From contig NC_087099.1 in assembly GCF_963855985.1 (NCBI RefSeq), positions 4,928,001-4,992,000 of the forward strand: 64,000 nt of DNA. The letters are read 5' to 3'. Each line of letters opens with the position of its first letter. Within the stretch, counting starts at the first letter, position 1. Made by a program: the position numbers and the translations under genes. This document shows positions 42,400 through 53,239 of the stretch, in pieces. Origin of the DNA: Ostrinia nubilalis. Lineage: Eukaryota; Arthropoda; Insecta; Lepidoptera; Crambidae. The notes under the pieces were generated by a model. It ran no database searches. It was not told where the DNA came from and saw only the letters and a list, made by a program, of their open reading frames with translations.

Positions 42400-42930
42400 T
42401 CAAAGTGCGCCATCTAGCTGATCTAGCGGTGAGCGGTACAGGCGAACACCACGGTGCCGGTGTGGCGCTAGTACGAGTAGTATTGATTATGAATGTGGTG
42501 TTACTCCAGATCTTCGATTTTCCTAGTTTTTATAGTTTTCCCTTTATGTGGCCATTAAACCCTAACTCTGTACAAAATTTCAGCTCTCTGAGTTTATGGG
42601 AAGTACTAGTTCTATTTTGATGATCATCAGTGAGTGAGTGAGTGTCTTAAATGCAAAACTTTGCTTTCGCTTAACTTCGGAACTAAATGACCTACGGACT
42701 TGAAATTTTGGATTTTAAGTATGTGATTATAGCTTACTAGATGACGAAAATTTCTGCGTTCTGGTCTTATCCAGAGGTTTTCAAATAGGGGCCTGAAAAT
42801 GCGGCGAAATGGTTCCAGTAAAGGATGGTACGGCAGTGTCTGCTTCGCGCTCGACTTGGCGGGGGCACTGCCGTGCCCCCAGATATTGAAGTTCAATCAC
42901 TCAAAAACCTCAGTCTATACTTGAGATTTA
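42400..42930. repeat. Probable interspersed repeat with GAGTGAGTGAGTG tract and hairpin
   Basis: Phrases such as ACAAAATTTCAGCTCTCTGA, a GAGTGAGTGAGTG tract (about 42632) and the hairpin GGGGGCAC-TGCC-GTGCCCCC (42861-42880) are typical of lepidopteran repeats related to the family at 43947 and 51480. No second copy of the full segment is in the window, so boundaries are approximate. Confidence 0.45.
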
Positions 42931-43054
42931 ATCGAGCGTTTTAAGCTTCATTCCGTGTCCATCATAATCATCTTAGGAGAAATGACAAAAAAAATAAAAA
43001 AATCAAAATTATCTTTATATTTGTTTAGACTAATTAAATTAGTACTTGCAAATC

Positions 43055-43215
43055 GTCAAATGCTCTTAAGGAGCCTTTACATGTCTCATTATTTTTTTGC
43101 CCTACCAGCGCTTCGAGACAAACATTTGGCAAGTGCTGAGAAGAAGCGCCGCAACAAACTCAGTCACCACTGTCTGCCGGTTTACACAAGACAAGACAGT
43201 CCGCAAGATTAATTT
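43055..43215 (+). repeat. Probable LINE-derived fragment
   Basis: AAGTGCTGAGAAGAAGCGCC and GCAACAAACTCAG match, from memory, a sequence common in lepidopteran repeats. Weakly supported. Confidence 0.35.
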
Positions 43216-43946
43216 CATCAAACTTCAATCATCAACTAAATCTCGTTGTCTAGAATAACGAAGAGAAATCGAAACAATGTTAGAGCACAATTTGAGCGTA
43301 ATTCACATTTTTACTAACAGCAACCTAACAAACACACATAAAAGACATTTTAGACGTAAAAATACTTAATTCAAAATGTTTTATACTTAAATGTCTTTTT
43401 TTCAAGAATATAGTAAGGATTTTCCACTGTAAACCTCTGCAGATAAGTAATACACGGGAAACAAGTCATTAAATTTCTGAGAACAACTCCGCTAGTCGCT
43501 ACAGAGTGGATAGACGCTGAAAGTACTACGAGGAAAACGTATTTAACTACATAGGTTATATTAACTTCATAACATGGTGTACATGATAGAAAGTGGATTT
43601 AACTACATTGGTGAATCATCATAATCATGAACACATGCTATCATGAAGTATTCTAAAAAATGTCTTTATAGCACCTCTCGAATTTCTGCTTTGACTAAAA
43701 ATCTTTTCCATTGAAAACCACACCCAAATTGAGATTGCCTTTTTCAAGATGAAACACTGTTAACAAAGGCTACTAGTAATACTGTTGCTGACAGAATAAA
43801 AAAATGTATGCGACACACCGTGAACAAGGACTGCAAAACGAACGCTAAAGTTATACTAAAGCGCTATGTCCCTCGTGTCCAATCACACAAAGTAGTCAAC
43901 ATCAAACTATACGAGTACATATTATTATACTGTAATTCTTTATACT

Positions 43947-44139
43947 AGCGGCCGCCCGCGACTTCGTTTTACCCCCTTAAGGGTTGAATTTAGAAAAATC
44001 CAGTCTTAATGAGCACCTACGTACGTTCTAAAATGAACCATCATGCAAAATTTGAGATTCCTAGCTCTTGTAGTTTCTGAGAGTTCGTGATGAGTGAGTG
44101 ATTCAATCAGTGACCTGTCGTTTTTATAGATATAGATAT
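43947..44139 (+). repeat. CTAGCGGCCGCCCGCGACTTCG family repeat
   Basis: CTAGCGGCCGCCCGCGACTT then CGTTTTACCCCCTTAAGG, and TGAGTGAGTGATTCAATCAG near the end. It is a shorter relative of the copy at 36791-37193 and close to the one at 51480. Confidence 0.75.
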
Positions 44140-44556
44140 AAGTGGATTCCAAAATAGCACTGTGATAGGTTAGGTAGGACCTCTTAGGGAGCTTCTATGT
44201 AGCTTGATGCTGTTACCAGAAGGTCCAGAACCTTCATGCAAATCATATAATTCTTCATCATAGCGCTCCTACATCAATCAACGTCATATTCCGCGAAGGC
44301 AAAGAGATTTGTAGATCCAAGGCTTTTAGTGCCGCTTACGGAATCCAAAGCAAGCTTGGAATGTCATTGCCATTGTAATTTCTGGGTAGATATAATTTGG
44401 AATCCTCAGATTTGAGTGAATGGGTTAGACAATGTATGTTGGTGATACAATATCACAACGAATTACTAACGAGCCGACTGCCAATTATGTTCGATAATTT
44501 CTCTACATGCAGAAAATAAACATACAAAACCTCCTCCTTTTTTGAAGTCGGTTAAA
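44140..44556 (-). repeat. ACCGACTTCAAAAAAGGAGG family repeat
   Basis: Read on the minus strand it starts ACCGACTTCAAAAAAGGAGG (about 44556 down). The interior has no coding frame. The inner boundary at about 44140 is approximate, where it meets the repeat at 43947. Confidence 0.5.
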
Positions 44557-45234
44557 AATGGGAATTGCGCAGAATTATATTTTACTACATACTGTTAATA
44601 CCTGCCTAGTGCCTGCCACTCAATGAGAAATAACTTTAAATATTGGTGATGCAAATATTTTATTCCGACAATATCAGATACGGTTTCCACGTACGTTTCC
44701 AGTTACCGCGTAAATCCTAAAAATAAACAAGCAATGTTAATTTTATTGATTTATTGTCTTCTTTTGTAGGCAACGGATAAAGCACATCAAATAAGACTTT
44801 CTGGAATCTTATGTAAAAGGATTAAGTACTAATTTAAGACTGATGTACTATCGATTGTATCTACCTACTTCATAAATAAGGATCATAAATCTAACATTGA
44901 CAGTAACTTAAAAATAAGCTAAACATAAAAATTCCAGGTTATGTGAATTCAGCGCCTATGGATTTATAAACCATCAATCATAAATTCATATCAGATATTA
45001 CCTATTCCGTAAAGTCATTTAGTACAATGAGATGACTGGCAGGACTAACTTGAAACCTAAGTTAGGGCCTGGGGATAGATTTCAGACTAATGCCTGTATG
45101 CATCAATCACAGTAGATACGTTACGATGTTAGTAATTACACAAAATTGATTGCTTAGTAGGGCAAGGATAGTATAATGTGCTCGTGTGATTATTTCACTG
45201 TTTAAAAAGTTATGTTTCTAAATAAATGTTTGTT
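44557..45234. other. AT-rich noncoding DNA
   Basis: Nothing recognised. Confidence 0.5.
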
Positions 45235-45415
45235 CTTTCGTTTCAGCCAAATGACGTCCACTGCTGGGCAAAGTCCTTCCCAAGGATTTCTTCTACGACC
45301 GGTCGTGTGTCGCCCGCATCCAGTCAACTCCTGCGACCTTCACCAGCTCGTCGGTCCACCTAATGGGGGCCTGCCCACACTACGTCTTCAGGCCCGTGGT
45401 CGCGATTCGAGAACT
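45235..45415 (-). repeat. LINE 3'-end (family B)
   Basis: A long minus-strand copy of the ORF2 C-terminus: CAGCCAAATGACGTCCACTG, CACCAGCTCGTCGGTCCACC and GGCCCGTGGTCGCGATTC. It matches 7921-8105 over its whole length with substitutions and small indels. Confidence 0.88.
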
Positions 45416-45540
45416 TATCTGTCCCAACGGCCATCAGCCCATATGCCATTTGATTTTAGCAATTCTACGGGCTACGGCATCAGGTGATCCGTCTGCTCGT
45501 TTGCCTCCTGTCACATAAAAAAAAAATGTATGTATGTATA
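45416..45540 (+). repeat. Second LINE 3' end with A tract
   Basis: CATCAGGTGATCCGTCTGCT and CGTTTGCCTCCTGTCACAT end in an A tract and TATGTATG repeats. This is the 3' UTR end of a non-LTR element common in Lepidoptera (from memory), joined directly to the LINE B copy. Confidence 0.55.
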
Positions 45541-46300
45541 AATAAAGGTACATCACATACATACATACTTCTAAAACATAAGGATAGCACAATCAACATA
45601 CGAGTATATTAGAAAATCTACATTCTATTTTTGTCTAAGATAAATACTCGTAACTATTTTATATTATCTGTGCTCGTAACTAAATGTTTAATTCAATAAG
45701 AAGGTTCTCATGAATAAATATTTTTAGGCTCAAAAATTGACATATCTTTATCAATATTTCTTAGCTTACGTAAGTAAAAAGAAAAACTGTATTTAGTTTT
45801 ATCTTTCAAAGGATTTTTGTGTAAACATCATGAAGCTTTCTTGAACTAAAACTAGACTAAAACCATTCCAGACTAAAGCCAAAATATGAGATTATTTTTT
45901 GTAGTTTTATTCTGTCTGAACGCGAATTGTATGCAAAACTATAATTTTCTCCGAATGTCTTTGCAAATTACAAAAAAGGTCTGGCAATCTGGCAAAAGCA
46001 TTAATTATGAGAAAAATTGGCTTCTATATTCGTACAATAACCCCATGGGTAATATAGGGACGTCCTTGTGATGAAGTTTCAGCTAATATAGTAAAAATAA
46101 AACGGCAAGTTCAAAATAATAATAAATATTACATGGGCAATTTTACACAGCCACATATTTTGGCGCCATCTAGTCCGAAATTATACTTTATAATATTTTT
46201 ATCGAGCAATCGTCGATCCCACGACCTCTGTATAATAGTCTGTAGGTATGCATAATAATCATGTGGTCGTGATGTTTTCACGTCACTAGTCACTAGGTGG
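45541..46300. other. AT-rich noncoding DNA
   Basis: Nothing recognised. Confidence 0.5.
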
Positions 46301-46441
46301 TCACTAGGTGGACCGACGATCTGGTGAAGGTCGCGGGAAGTACCTGGATGCAAGCGGCGCAGGACCGGTCTTTGTGGAAATCCTTGGGGGAGGCCTTTGT
46401 CCAGCAGTGGACGTCTTTCGGCTGAAACGACGACGACGACG
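46301..46441 (+). repeat. LINE 3'-end (family B) with (ACG)n tail
   Basis: TAGGTGGACCGACGATCTGG through GTCCAGCAGTGGACGTC matches 7971-8108 almost exactly and ends in GCTGAA and (ACG)n. It is truncated at its 5' end just after a duplicated GGTCACTAGGTGGTCACTAG. Confidence 0.88.
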
Positions 46442-46552
46442 TGATGTTTTACTATAAAAAATATGAAGTAATTATTGAAGAAAGCATAAGTTATTGAGTT
46501 GGATTACAAAGTATTATTTGAATTTATTCAATCTAACTAACTTTGAACTCTA

Positions 46553-46609
46553 ACGCAGAACCGGTCGTTGTGGAACTCTTTTGGGGGAGGCCATTCAGCT
46601 GAAACGCAC
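46553..46609 (+). repeat. LINE 3'-end fragment (family B)
   Basis: GCAGAACCGGTCGTTGTGGA, TTTTGGGGGAGGCC and ATTCAGCTGAAACGCAC form a short diverged + strand copy with an internal deletion. Confidence 0.7.
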
Positions 46610-47157
46610 TAACAAAGAAAATCTAACTTGAAACCTTTACTTGCATAAATATTTATTTTAAAATTATCATCGTCTGGGACTTACACTTTTCTTTATCAAC
46701 AGGATTTACTTTCACAGTGACTAGTTTGTTCTGTTTGGGCTTTGTAGTTCTGCGCAAATCGCACTTAGTTAATACTGTGCGGTCCGTAGTATCTTCACAG
46801 ATAATCTCTCGGAGTAAATCTATTTTGAAGGTAAAGGTGACATTGGCTTGTTTGGTGTTGAAGGGCAAGGGTCAGTTCACACGATACTGTTGAGTTATTT
46901 TAATAATTATGAAACCCTTAAAAAGTGACTGAGTTTTTGCGCAACTTCTTCACAGCACTAGCACTAGCCTACCTTGTCATGCTGAGGCAGCGATATCGAT
47001 AGGATTAAAATTAAATTTACATTTAGGGACATGTAAAATCGTTTTTATAAGCCTATTTGCAGAAAATATATTTTTTGTATTTTACTATCAAACAATAGAC
47101 AAGTTAATTTATTAAAATAAATGTGCCTTTTACTGAATTCCATATTAATCACAATCC
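46610..47157. other. Noncoding DNA
   Basis: Nothing recognised. Confidence 0.45.
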
Positions 47158-47283
47158 ATTTCAGCCACAGAACGGCCACTGTTAAACGTAGGCCTCTCCC
47201 AATGATTTTCAGATAAGCCGGTTGGTAGCAGCCTGCATCCAGCGTCTTCCTACTACCTTTATGAGTTCATCTGTCCTTGTGAA
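47158..47283 (-). repeat. LINE 3'-end fragment (family A)
   Basis: TTTCAGCCACAGAACGGCC, GCCGGTTGGTAGCAGCCTG and CATCCAGCGTCTTCCT form a minus-strand copy, diverged and without its trinucleotide tail. Confidence 0.8.
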
Positions 47284-48436
47284 TTCGAAGTGTAAAATGA
47301 TAAGCAAATTAGCGGGTCCTGGTGGAGGTTATCGCCACCGTGATCGTGTTAATATCTATTAGTGATGAGTGTACACTACCCTTTATTCCAAGCTCGTAAG
47401 ATTGAAAGTTAAGGCTGATGGATAATAGCAATAGCCGAATTGAATTGATCACACAACCGAAATAAAAGGCGAGACTCACTGGTCTTTGTCAATGCTAATA
47501 AAAAACTTTTTCAGAACTAAATCGATTTGGAATGTAAATTCATCGATATTTCGGTTATGGATAAGGCATTGCAAACGCGAAAGTTCCACAAGAAGTCAAT
47601 TTATTTTGAATCGGATGATCTTTGAAAGTTGAAACTCAAATGGAAATGAAAGAAAATTGAATGTACGAAGGAGCAAAGTTTCGATCGTATTGGAACTAAA
47701 CTCCGTAGGGACGAATTAACAAACAACGGTATTTGATTTCTGGATATAAATAAACAGTATAATGGATTCGCCTAATTTGTAATCTGAGACTTGAGACCAT
47801 TCGTATTGGACTTGGTAGACCTTTTTTCAGCGTTAACACATAAGTACGTCGTGAGTTGTAGGGGCTTATCCAAGTCCAAAACGCTAACTTGGGTTTGAGT
47901 TCTGCTAGTGACAAATATTTGTACCTATACAGTTCATGTTATTTTAGAAAATGAACAGTTTCTTATGATTACCTACATTTTATTGATGCTTGAGTTTGTT
48001 TTAGAAAATGAATAGTTCATATGATTACATTTTATTGATGTTTGAGTTTGTATTGAAATATATGATCGTTAAAACGCTAACAATATTTAAACATTGGCAC
48101 ATACACAACATATGTATTTATGAACTCTACTCTACCTAGTATAAAATATGTAAGGCAATAAACATGCTCTTAGATAAACATCGTATTTTCCAGTAGCTAT
48201 TTACTCGCAATATACCTAAGTACTGAGTCTTCCAAGAACCTTTCATGTTTTCAACAAACATGTCTTCATAAGCCTTTCCTTATATAGCATTTAGCGAACG
48301 GTTCCAGGATACATTACTGTTGTACCTATACTTATTTGTTTTTGAAGTATTTTCAGCCATTTGTACTTAATATTCAAATCTTAGAAAATATTAGTAGCAA
48401 ATAATATCTTGCCTCCATGAAGTACATACATGAATG
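47284..48436. other. AT-rich noncoding DNA
   Basis: No gene seen. TTAGAAAATGAACAGTTTC and ATGATTACATTTTATTGATG segments are repeated in tandem at about 47942-48055 (unit about 58 bp, two copies). Confidence 0.5.
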
Positions 48437-48543
48437 TGCTAGACGCTGGATGCCAGCCGATTCCAACCGGCCTTTGGTGAAATTATTGGGGGAGGCCTAT
48501 GTTCAGCAGTGGACGTCCTATGGCTGAAAATAATGATGATGAT
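48437..48543 (+). repeat. LINE 3'-end fragment (family A)
   Basis: GACGCTGGATGCCAGCCGAT, AATTATTGGGGGAGGCCTAT, CAGCAGTGGACGTCCTATGG, then an (ATG)n tail. Confidence 0.85.
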
Positions 48544-48663
48544 GTTGAGCGGTAGACGAGATTTATAAAAATTCAAAAACGAAAAACGTCTTGCTTAATT
48601 CAAAATCATTTTGAGATAAGTCATAAATAAAAATATACTGTTGCAGTAAAATTAAGTGGAGCC

Positions 48664-48856
48664 ATTCGTTTCAGCCAAATGACGTCCACTGCTGGACAAA
48701 GGTCAAAGGATTTCTACAACGACCGGTCCTGCGCTGCCTGCATCCAGGTACTTCCCGTTCGTCGTTTCAGCCAAATGACGTCCACTGCTGGACAAAGGCC
48801 TCCCCCAAGGTTTTCCACAATGAACGGTCCTGCGCTGTCCAGGTACTTCCCGTTAC
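48664..48856 (-). repeat. Two tandem LINE 3'-end copies (family B)
   Basis: Two minus-strand copies lie head to tail: 48664-48758 and 48759-48856. Both start TTTCAGCCAAATGACGTCC and both stop at AGGTACTTCCCG. The first lacks GCCTCCCCCA. Both truncate at the same point, so a tandem duplication is more likely than two insertions. Confidence 0.85.
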
Positions 48857-48932
48857 TTACTAGTAATTCTACTCCACTTCATTTTATTGCAACTGTAATA
48901 GATGCTATTTTGTTAAAAAAAATTATACACTA

Positions 48933-49248
48933 AGGCTGGGTTGCACCATCTTATTTTAACTTTGACAAACATAAAAAATCTGTCAAACTCCATACAAAAA
49001 CACCGGTTATCGTCATAGTTACAGTCAAAGCCTAAGGCTGAGTTGTACCACCTAACTTGGACCGTCTTTAACGATTTCCGGTGGGTTTTGTATGGACTTT
49101 GACAGATTTTTGATGTTTGTCGAAGTTAAAGTATGATGGTGCAACCCAGTCTTAGGCTGCGTCAAAATAAATCTGTCATACTCCATACAAAAAACACCGG
49201 TTATCGTTTTAGTTATGGTAAAAGTTAGGTGGTGAAACTCAGCCTTAT
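48933..49248. mobile_element. Three abutting copies of the TTA-family MITE
   Basis: Copy 1, 48933-49032, copy 2, 49034-49156, and copy 3, 49153-49248, adjoin with TAA/TTA at the joints. Copies 1 and 3 run opposite to copy 2. Each has GTTGCACC/GGTGCAAC-type ends and a TTTGACAG/CTGTCAAA centre; copy 3 has lost part of its left arm. Serial insertion into the TTA at element ends would give this layout. Confidence 0.85.
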
Positions 49249-49568
49249 TGTATAACACTGCAGCTCTAAAAAACTCTTGTACCAAATAACGAAAAACCCA
49301 TTTACAACAACAAAGTATCACGTGCTGGTATCCAATACAGGCTAATACTATGACGAGGCTAGACGTAATATCCACGGCAGGAAAATGTGATCCAGCTCAT
49401 ACATTATGCATGCGCAGTGGCAATAGTAAATACAGGGGTTTGTACGTAGCTAGCGACATGCTTTGCGGGTGTCTGATTAGGCTGATCGCGGTTTATCTGG
49501 GGAAACATTTATAGAACAGATACCATGGTAACACAAAATCAAATTGCATATAGGTAGTGGGTAATTAA
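49249..49568. other. Noncoding DNA
   Basis: Nothing recognised. Confidence 0.45.
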
Positions 49569-49706
49569 GGAATGGTTTCAACCAAAGGATGTCCACTGCT
49601 AGATAAAGGTTGCCTCCAAAGATTTCCACAATTACTGGTCTTGCGCTGCCCACATCCAGGTGCTTCCCGCGACCTTTACTAGATCGTCGGTCCACCGATC
49701 AGGAGA
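49569..49706 (-). repeat. LINE 3'-end fragment (family B)
   Basis: GTTTCAACCAAAGGATGTCC, TGCGCTGCCCACATCCAGG and AGATCGTCGGTCCACCGATC form a minus-strand ORF2 C-terminal copy that lies directly against the MITE at 49718. Confidence 0.85.
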
Positions 49707-49717
49707 CCTAGGGAAGG

Positions 49718-49827
49718 GCCTTATTTTGACCGTAACTTTAACGATAACCGGTATTTTTTGTACGGAGTTTGAAAGATTTTTGACGTTTGTCAAAATTAAA
49801 TTAAAGTAGGATGGTGCAACCCAGCCA
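49718..49827. mobile_element. TTA-family MITE, copy
   Basis: CCTTATTTTGACCGTAAC, ACGGAGTTTGAAAGATTTTT and GTGCAACCCAGCC mark the copy. The left end is truncated against a LINE fragment. Confidence 0.75.
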
Positions 49828-50688
49828 AACCAACCACAAAACCAACGACTAGAATAGAAACCACATTTCTGCCTGAAAGCTAAAACTGGTAGGTACTCTA
49901 TTTTGTTCTGAATTCTCAATACTTAGATACCTGTAACTGTAATATTTCAGCCAATTATTTTGATGTATCTGAGCCCAAGGTCTGAGCACATTACTAATAG
50001 ATGTAATCTACAGTGGGTTCAATTCAATAATTTAAACACAATCCGACGGTAGATGAAAATTCATGAATCTTACACAAAATCTGCAGCGCACGAATTCAAG
50101 ATTCGATTCAACTGCAAATAAATCTGAGCATCCATAACCAAAAGTTTTCATTATTGAGTGACTACTCTAATGAAGTGGTTACATCTTTGTTGATCAAAGA
50201 GTTACATAGAAAAAAAACGAAACGAAGTGATTTATAATCAAAAGTCGTAAACGAATGTCAACTTTTTCTGAGAGGTAGAATATGTGGAAATCAAAGAACA
50301 ATGCTGGAGCTTTTTATTTATTGTGGCGGATTATGGTGGTACCTTTGTTTATCTAGCGAGTCTACATAAACAGAATTAGCTACCTAACTCACGTTTCAAA
50401 GATACAAAATGTAATACATTGTAAAACAAAGTGCGATATCATATGCACATTTTAGAGGACCGCAATAAAAGTATTATTAACGTTAGTAAAACCTTCAAGT
50501 ATTGTTCTATCTCTGTTTTATGTTACGTTTTACGACTGGCTTGTTACGGTCGATTTATATGACTGTGTTAAACTAAGAACTAGTTTGTTCCCTTTGAAGA
50601 TGCGCTCTAAATATTCATTAGGTTCCAAAACAAGTTTAATTGAAAGATAATAGAAGTGAAATTACTATTTTAAACAAAAACATCTGAA
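49828..50688. other. AT-rich noncoding DNA
   Basis: Nothing recognised. Confidence 0.5.
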
Positions 50689-50689
50689 T

Positions 50690-51434
50690 TATAGCCTGAC
50701 CAGGAACATAAAAACCCTGGAATAGAGGCGCTTCAATTGCATTTGATAGTGCAACACTGAGTACAGTCGTACATGTGTTAAATTAATAGGCTAAATTTAT
50801 GTATCAGGATTCAGGATTACGGGCTAATTTGATATTTTCATAAATTAACGAAAAATATTATTAAAGGTAACCTGGTTTAAATAAATTAAATGAAACCATC
50901 AATCGAGCTAGTAGGATTTATTTTATTATTCATCAATAATCAAATTCAGAACTTGAATATTCAACTGCAATGTCTGCTCATGAACGCTTCAAACTCGGTA
51001 CTTCTTTCCCAATTCCATAAAATTCAAAACTTAGAAAGTGACAAAAAACTTTAAAATAGGTAGTTGAAACAGACTACAGCTAATTTTCATAGTGGACTGT
51101 ACTATACGATAAACATGTCAGTCAATTGGACAACCTTTGTCGGAAACATTATTCAATGAAAATATTGTCCGAACCCTTAGTATTTCTCTTCGACAAATAC
51201 ATTAACACATCGTGAACCACTTTTCTTTCACGACTATAAAAATATTTTAGCAATTTAATTCACAAAATCAATTGCAAACATTTAAAATAAAGTTTGTTTA
51301 CACTTTGACAACAATAGACTGACATGCAAGGTGACATGTCAATGAAGTTTTCAGTTACTGTTGCCATTAAAAGAAATTAGTACCATTAGTTTTCCGCAAC
51401 ATGGCGAGGGTTTTTATGTTCCTGGTCAGGCTAT
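50690..51434. mobile_element. TA-flanked 745-bp MITE with 29-bp inverted ends
   Basis: TATAGCCTGACCAGGAACAT and AAAAACCCT (50690-50718) are repeated inverted at about 51406-51434. The interior has no coding frame. The TA-rich edges fit Tc1/mariner-type insertion, but the exact duplication is ambiguous because the ends themselves read TATA. Confidence 0.85.
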
Positions 51435-51479
51435 AATCAACAATCACTGGAGACCAAAATCGCACTTAAACTTTATCAC

Positions 51480-51650
51480 ACTAGCGGCCGCCCGCGACTT
51501 CGTACTTTCTTAGGTGGTGTTTCGTAAAATTCTTTCTCAATGAGCGCCTACGTTCTAAAAGGAACCCCCATGAAAAATTTGAGTTTCTGAGATTTCGTGA
51601 TGAGTGAGTCAGTCAATCAGTGACCTTTCGCTTTTATAGACACAAATGAG
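51480..51650 (+). repeat. CTAGCGGCCGCCCGCGACTTCG family repeat
   Basis: CTAGCGGCCGCCCGCGACTT, GAGCGCCTACGTTCTAAAAG and GAGTGAGTCAGTCAATCAGT align with 43947-44139. Confidence 0.75.
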
Positions 51651-51999
51651 ATTCACATTCATATAACCGAGCATTGTAAAAGACTACCATCAACATTTAA
51701 AAATTCACCTTATTATCCGGTTACATAATTTTCAGGAACATGTTTTGAATTTCAATGACCTCTGACTGTTTTTCCGGGACCGGAAAGTCGAGAGAAGGAG
51801 GTAAGGGCACTCATCCGGAAAATACATTGCTGGTCGGTAGGTACTCCGGTAGATGCGAGGGGCCTGTCTGCCGCAGGACCCTTAAGTAATTCGATACGAG
51901 ATGGGTTAATAGTCAATGTTTGTTAAAAGAGGCTAATCTAAAGCCTGTGGCGATGTTTGAACGAGGCTTAGCGTTGTCATGGCAGCTTTTGATTCGCTT
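51651..51999. other. Noncoding DNA
   Basis: Nothing recognised. A short GC-rich stretch (GGACCGGAAAGTCGAGAGAA) lies near 51777. Confidence 0.4.
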
Positions 52000-52154
52000 T
52001 TAGAGCACTTTCACATTTAGGCGATTTAGCAGCGCGACAAACGCGTGACAGACGCGCTGCCGAAAATTTCAGCTGATGCCTCCCTTCACATTACAAAACC
52101 GCCACTGCCGCGCTGCTGTCGCGCTACTAACGCCCTAATGTGAAAGCGCTCTTA
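52000..52154. mobile_element. TTA-flanked MITE (Harbinger-like), 149 bp
   Basis: TTA (52000-52002) is followed by GAGCACTTTCACATTTAGGC. The right end is its inverse (CTAATGTGAAAGCGCTC) followed by TTA (52152-52154). Subterminal AGCAGCGCGACA and TGTCGCGCT are also inverted, so the arms reach about 37 bp. A 3-bp TTA duplication suits PIF/Harbinger MITEs. Confidence 0.85.
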
Positions 52155-52272
52155 GGCCGAGTTGCACCACCTTATTTTAACCGTAACAATACCAATAACC
52201 GGTGCCTTTTGTATGGAGTTTGACAGATTTTTGACGTTTGTCAAAGTTAAAGTAAGATGGTGCAACTCAGCG
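52154..52272. mobile_element. TTA-family MITE, copy, abutting the previous element
   Basis: GGCCGAGTTGCACCACC starts directly after the TTA of the preceding MITE. The centre is GTATGGAGTTTGACAG and the right end GGTGCAACTCAGC. It is one of the best-preserved copies. Confidence 0.85.
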
Positions 52273-53239
52273 ATGCAATGTGAATGTTTTACAGTGAGTA
52301 CAACGCGTTGTGGGACTTGTGGGGCGTGGACTGTTCTCACTTTATTGTCTTTGAGCGAATAGGTAGGAAAGTCAGTTTTATGAGGTGTGCAATAAAGTTT
52401 ATTTTTACAAGCTTTTTATCTATATTCCAGTAACTAAGAAGTTTTTTGGGTAAGCTAATTTATTGCCTTTACTACTCTTTTTACTACCTCCTCCCTTTAA
52501 CTAAATTGGGCCTCTTTACTTTGCTTTTCTACAAATACTAACTGCACGTGTCTCAGTAACATTTTCTATTTCTTCTTTACTTTAAGCGAACTCCGATTTA
52601 GTGTATCGTCTACATAGTTCCAACGTTTCGGCCGAAGCTTTAGAAACAAATCTTTGCGAGTTCTAGACTGTTCCGAATAAACTTGCCTCGAACTGCACTG
52701 AAATAGTAGTTCCATTTCAACTCTTTCAATAACGTGTAGCATAAACTTTACTACCCATTCTGGGTTAGAAGTTCCTAAGAATAAGGAATTTAAGTGATCC
52801 CGCATTGCATGTAGGATTTCCTTCAAAGTAAGTTTATGGGCTACCTACTTCTGTTTACCTCAATACGATAAACTTCATTCATTTTAAGAACAACTTACTT
52901 ACGATTACTTAAACTATATCGTACATTCAGCGGTATAATGGCGCAACTGCAAAAAATACGAATTTGATTTCTTATGGTGAAATTGGACTTTAAAAGACAA
53001 TATTTCACTCAGTAATGAAATAATTAAACCTGTAAATTTCAAAAATGGAGATATTCCGCTGTGTCAAAAATGGAGATATTAGTGCATATTTGCGTGCTAA
53101 AATGTAATTGAACATTCAAAGGAAATAATGTTCATTTACGCTAACATTCTCATTATTTACAGAAGTTAAAAATAAAATGTAATATTAAATAGAAATAAAT
53201 ATTCGTAAAGCCTAAACATTCCTCACATTTATAAAACCT
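52273..53239. other. AT-rich noncoding DNA
   Basis: Nothing recognised. The minus-strand open frame at 52566-52826 has no recognised domain. A short direct repeat (AAAATGGAGATATT, at about 53041 and 53069) is seen. Confidence 0.45.
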
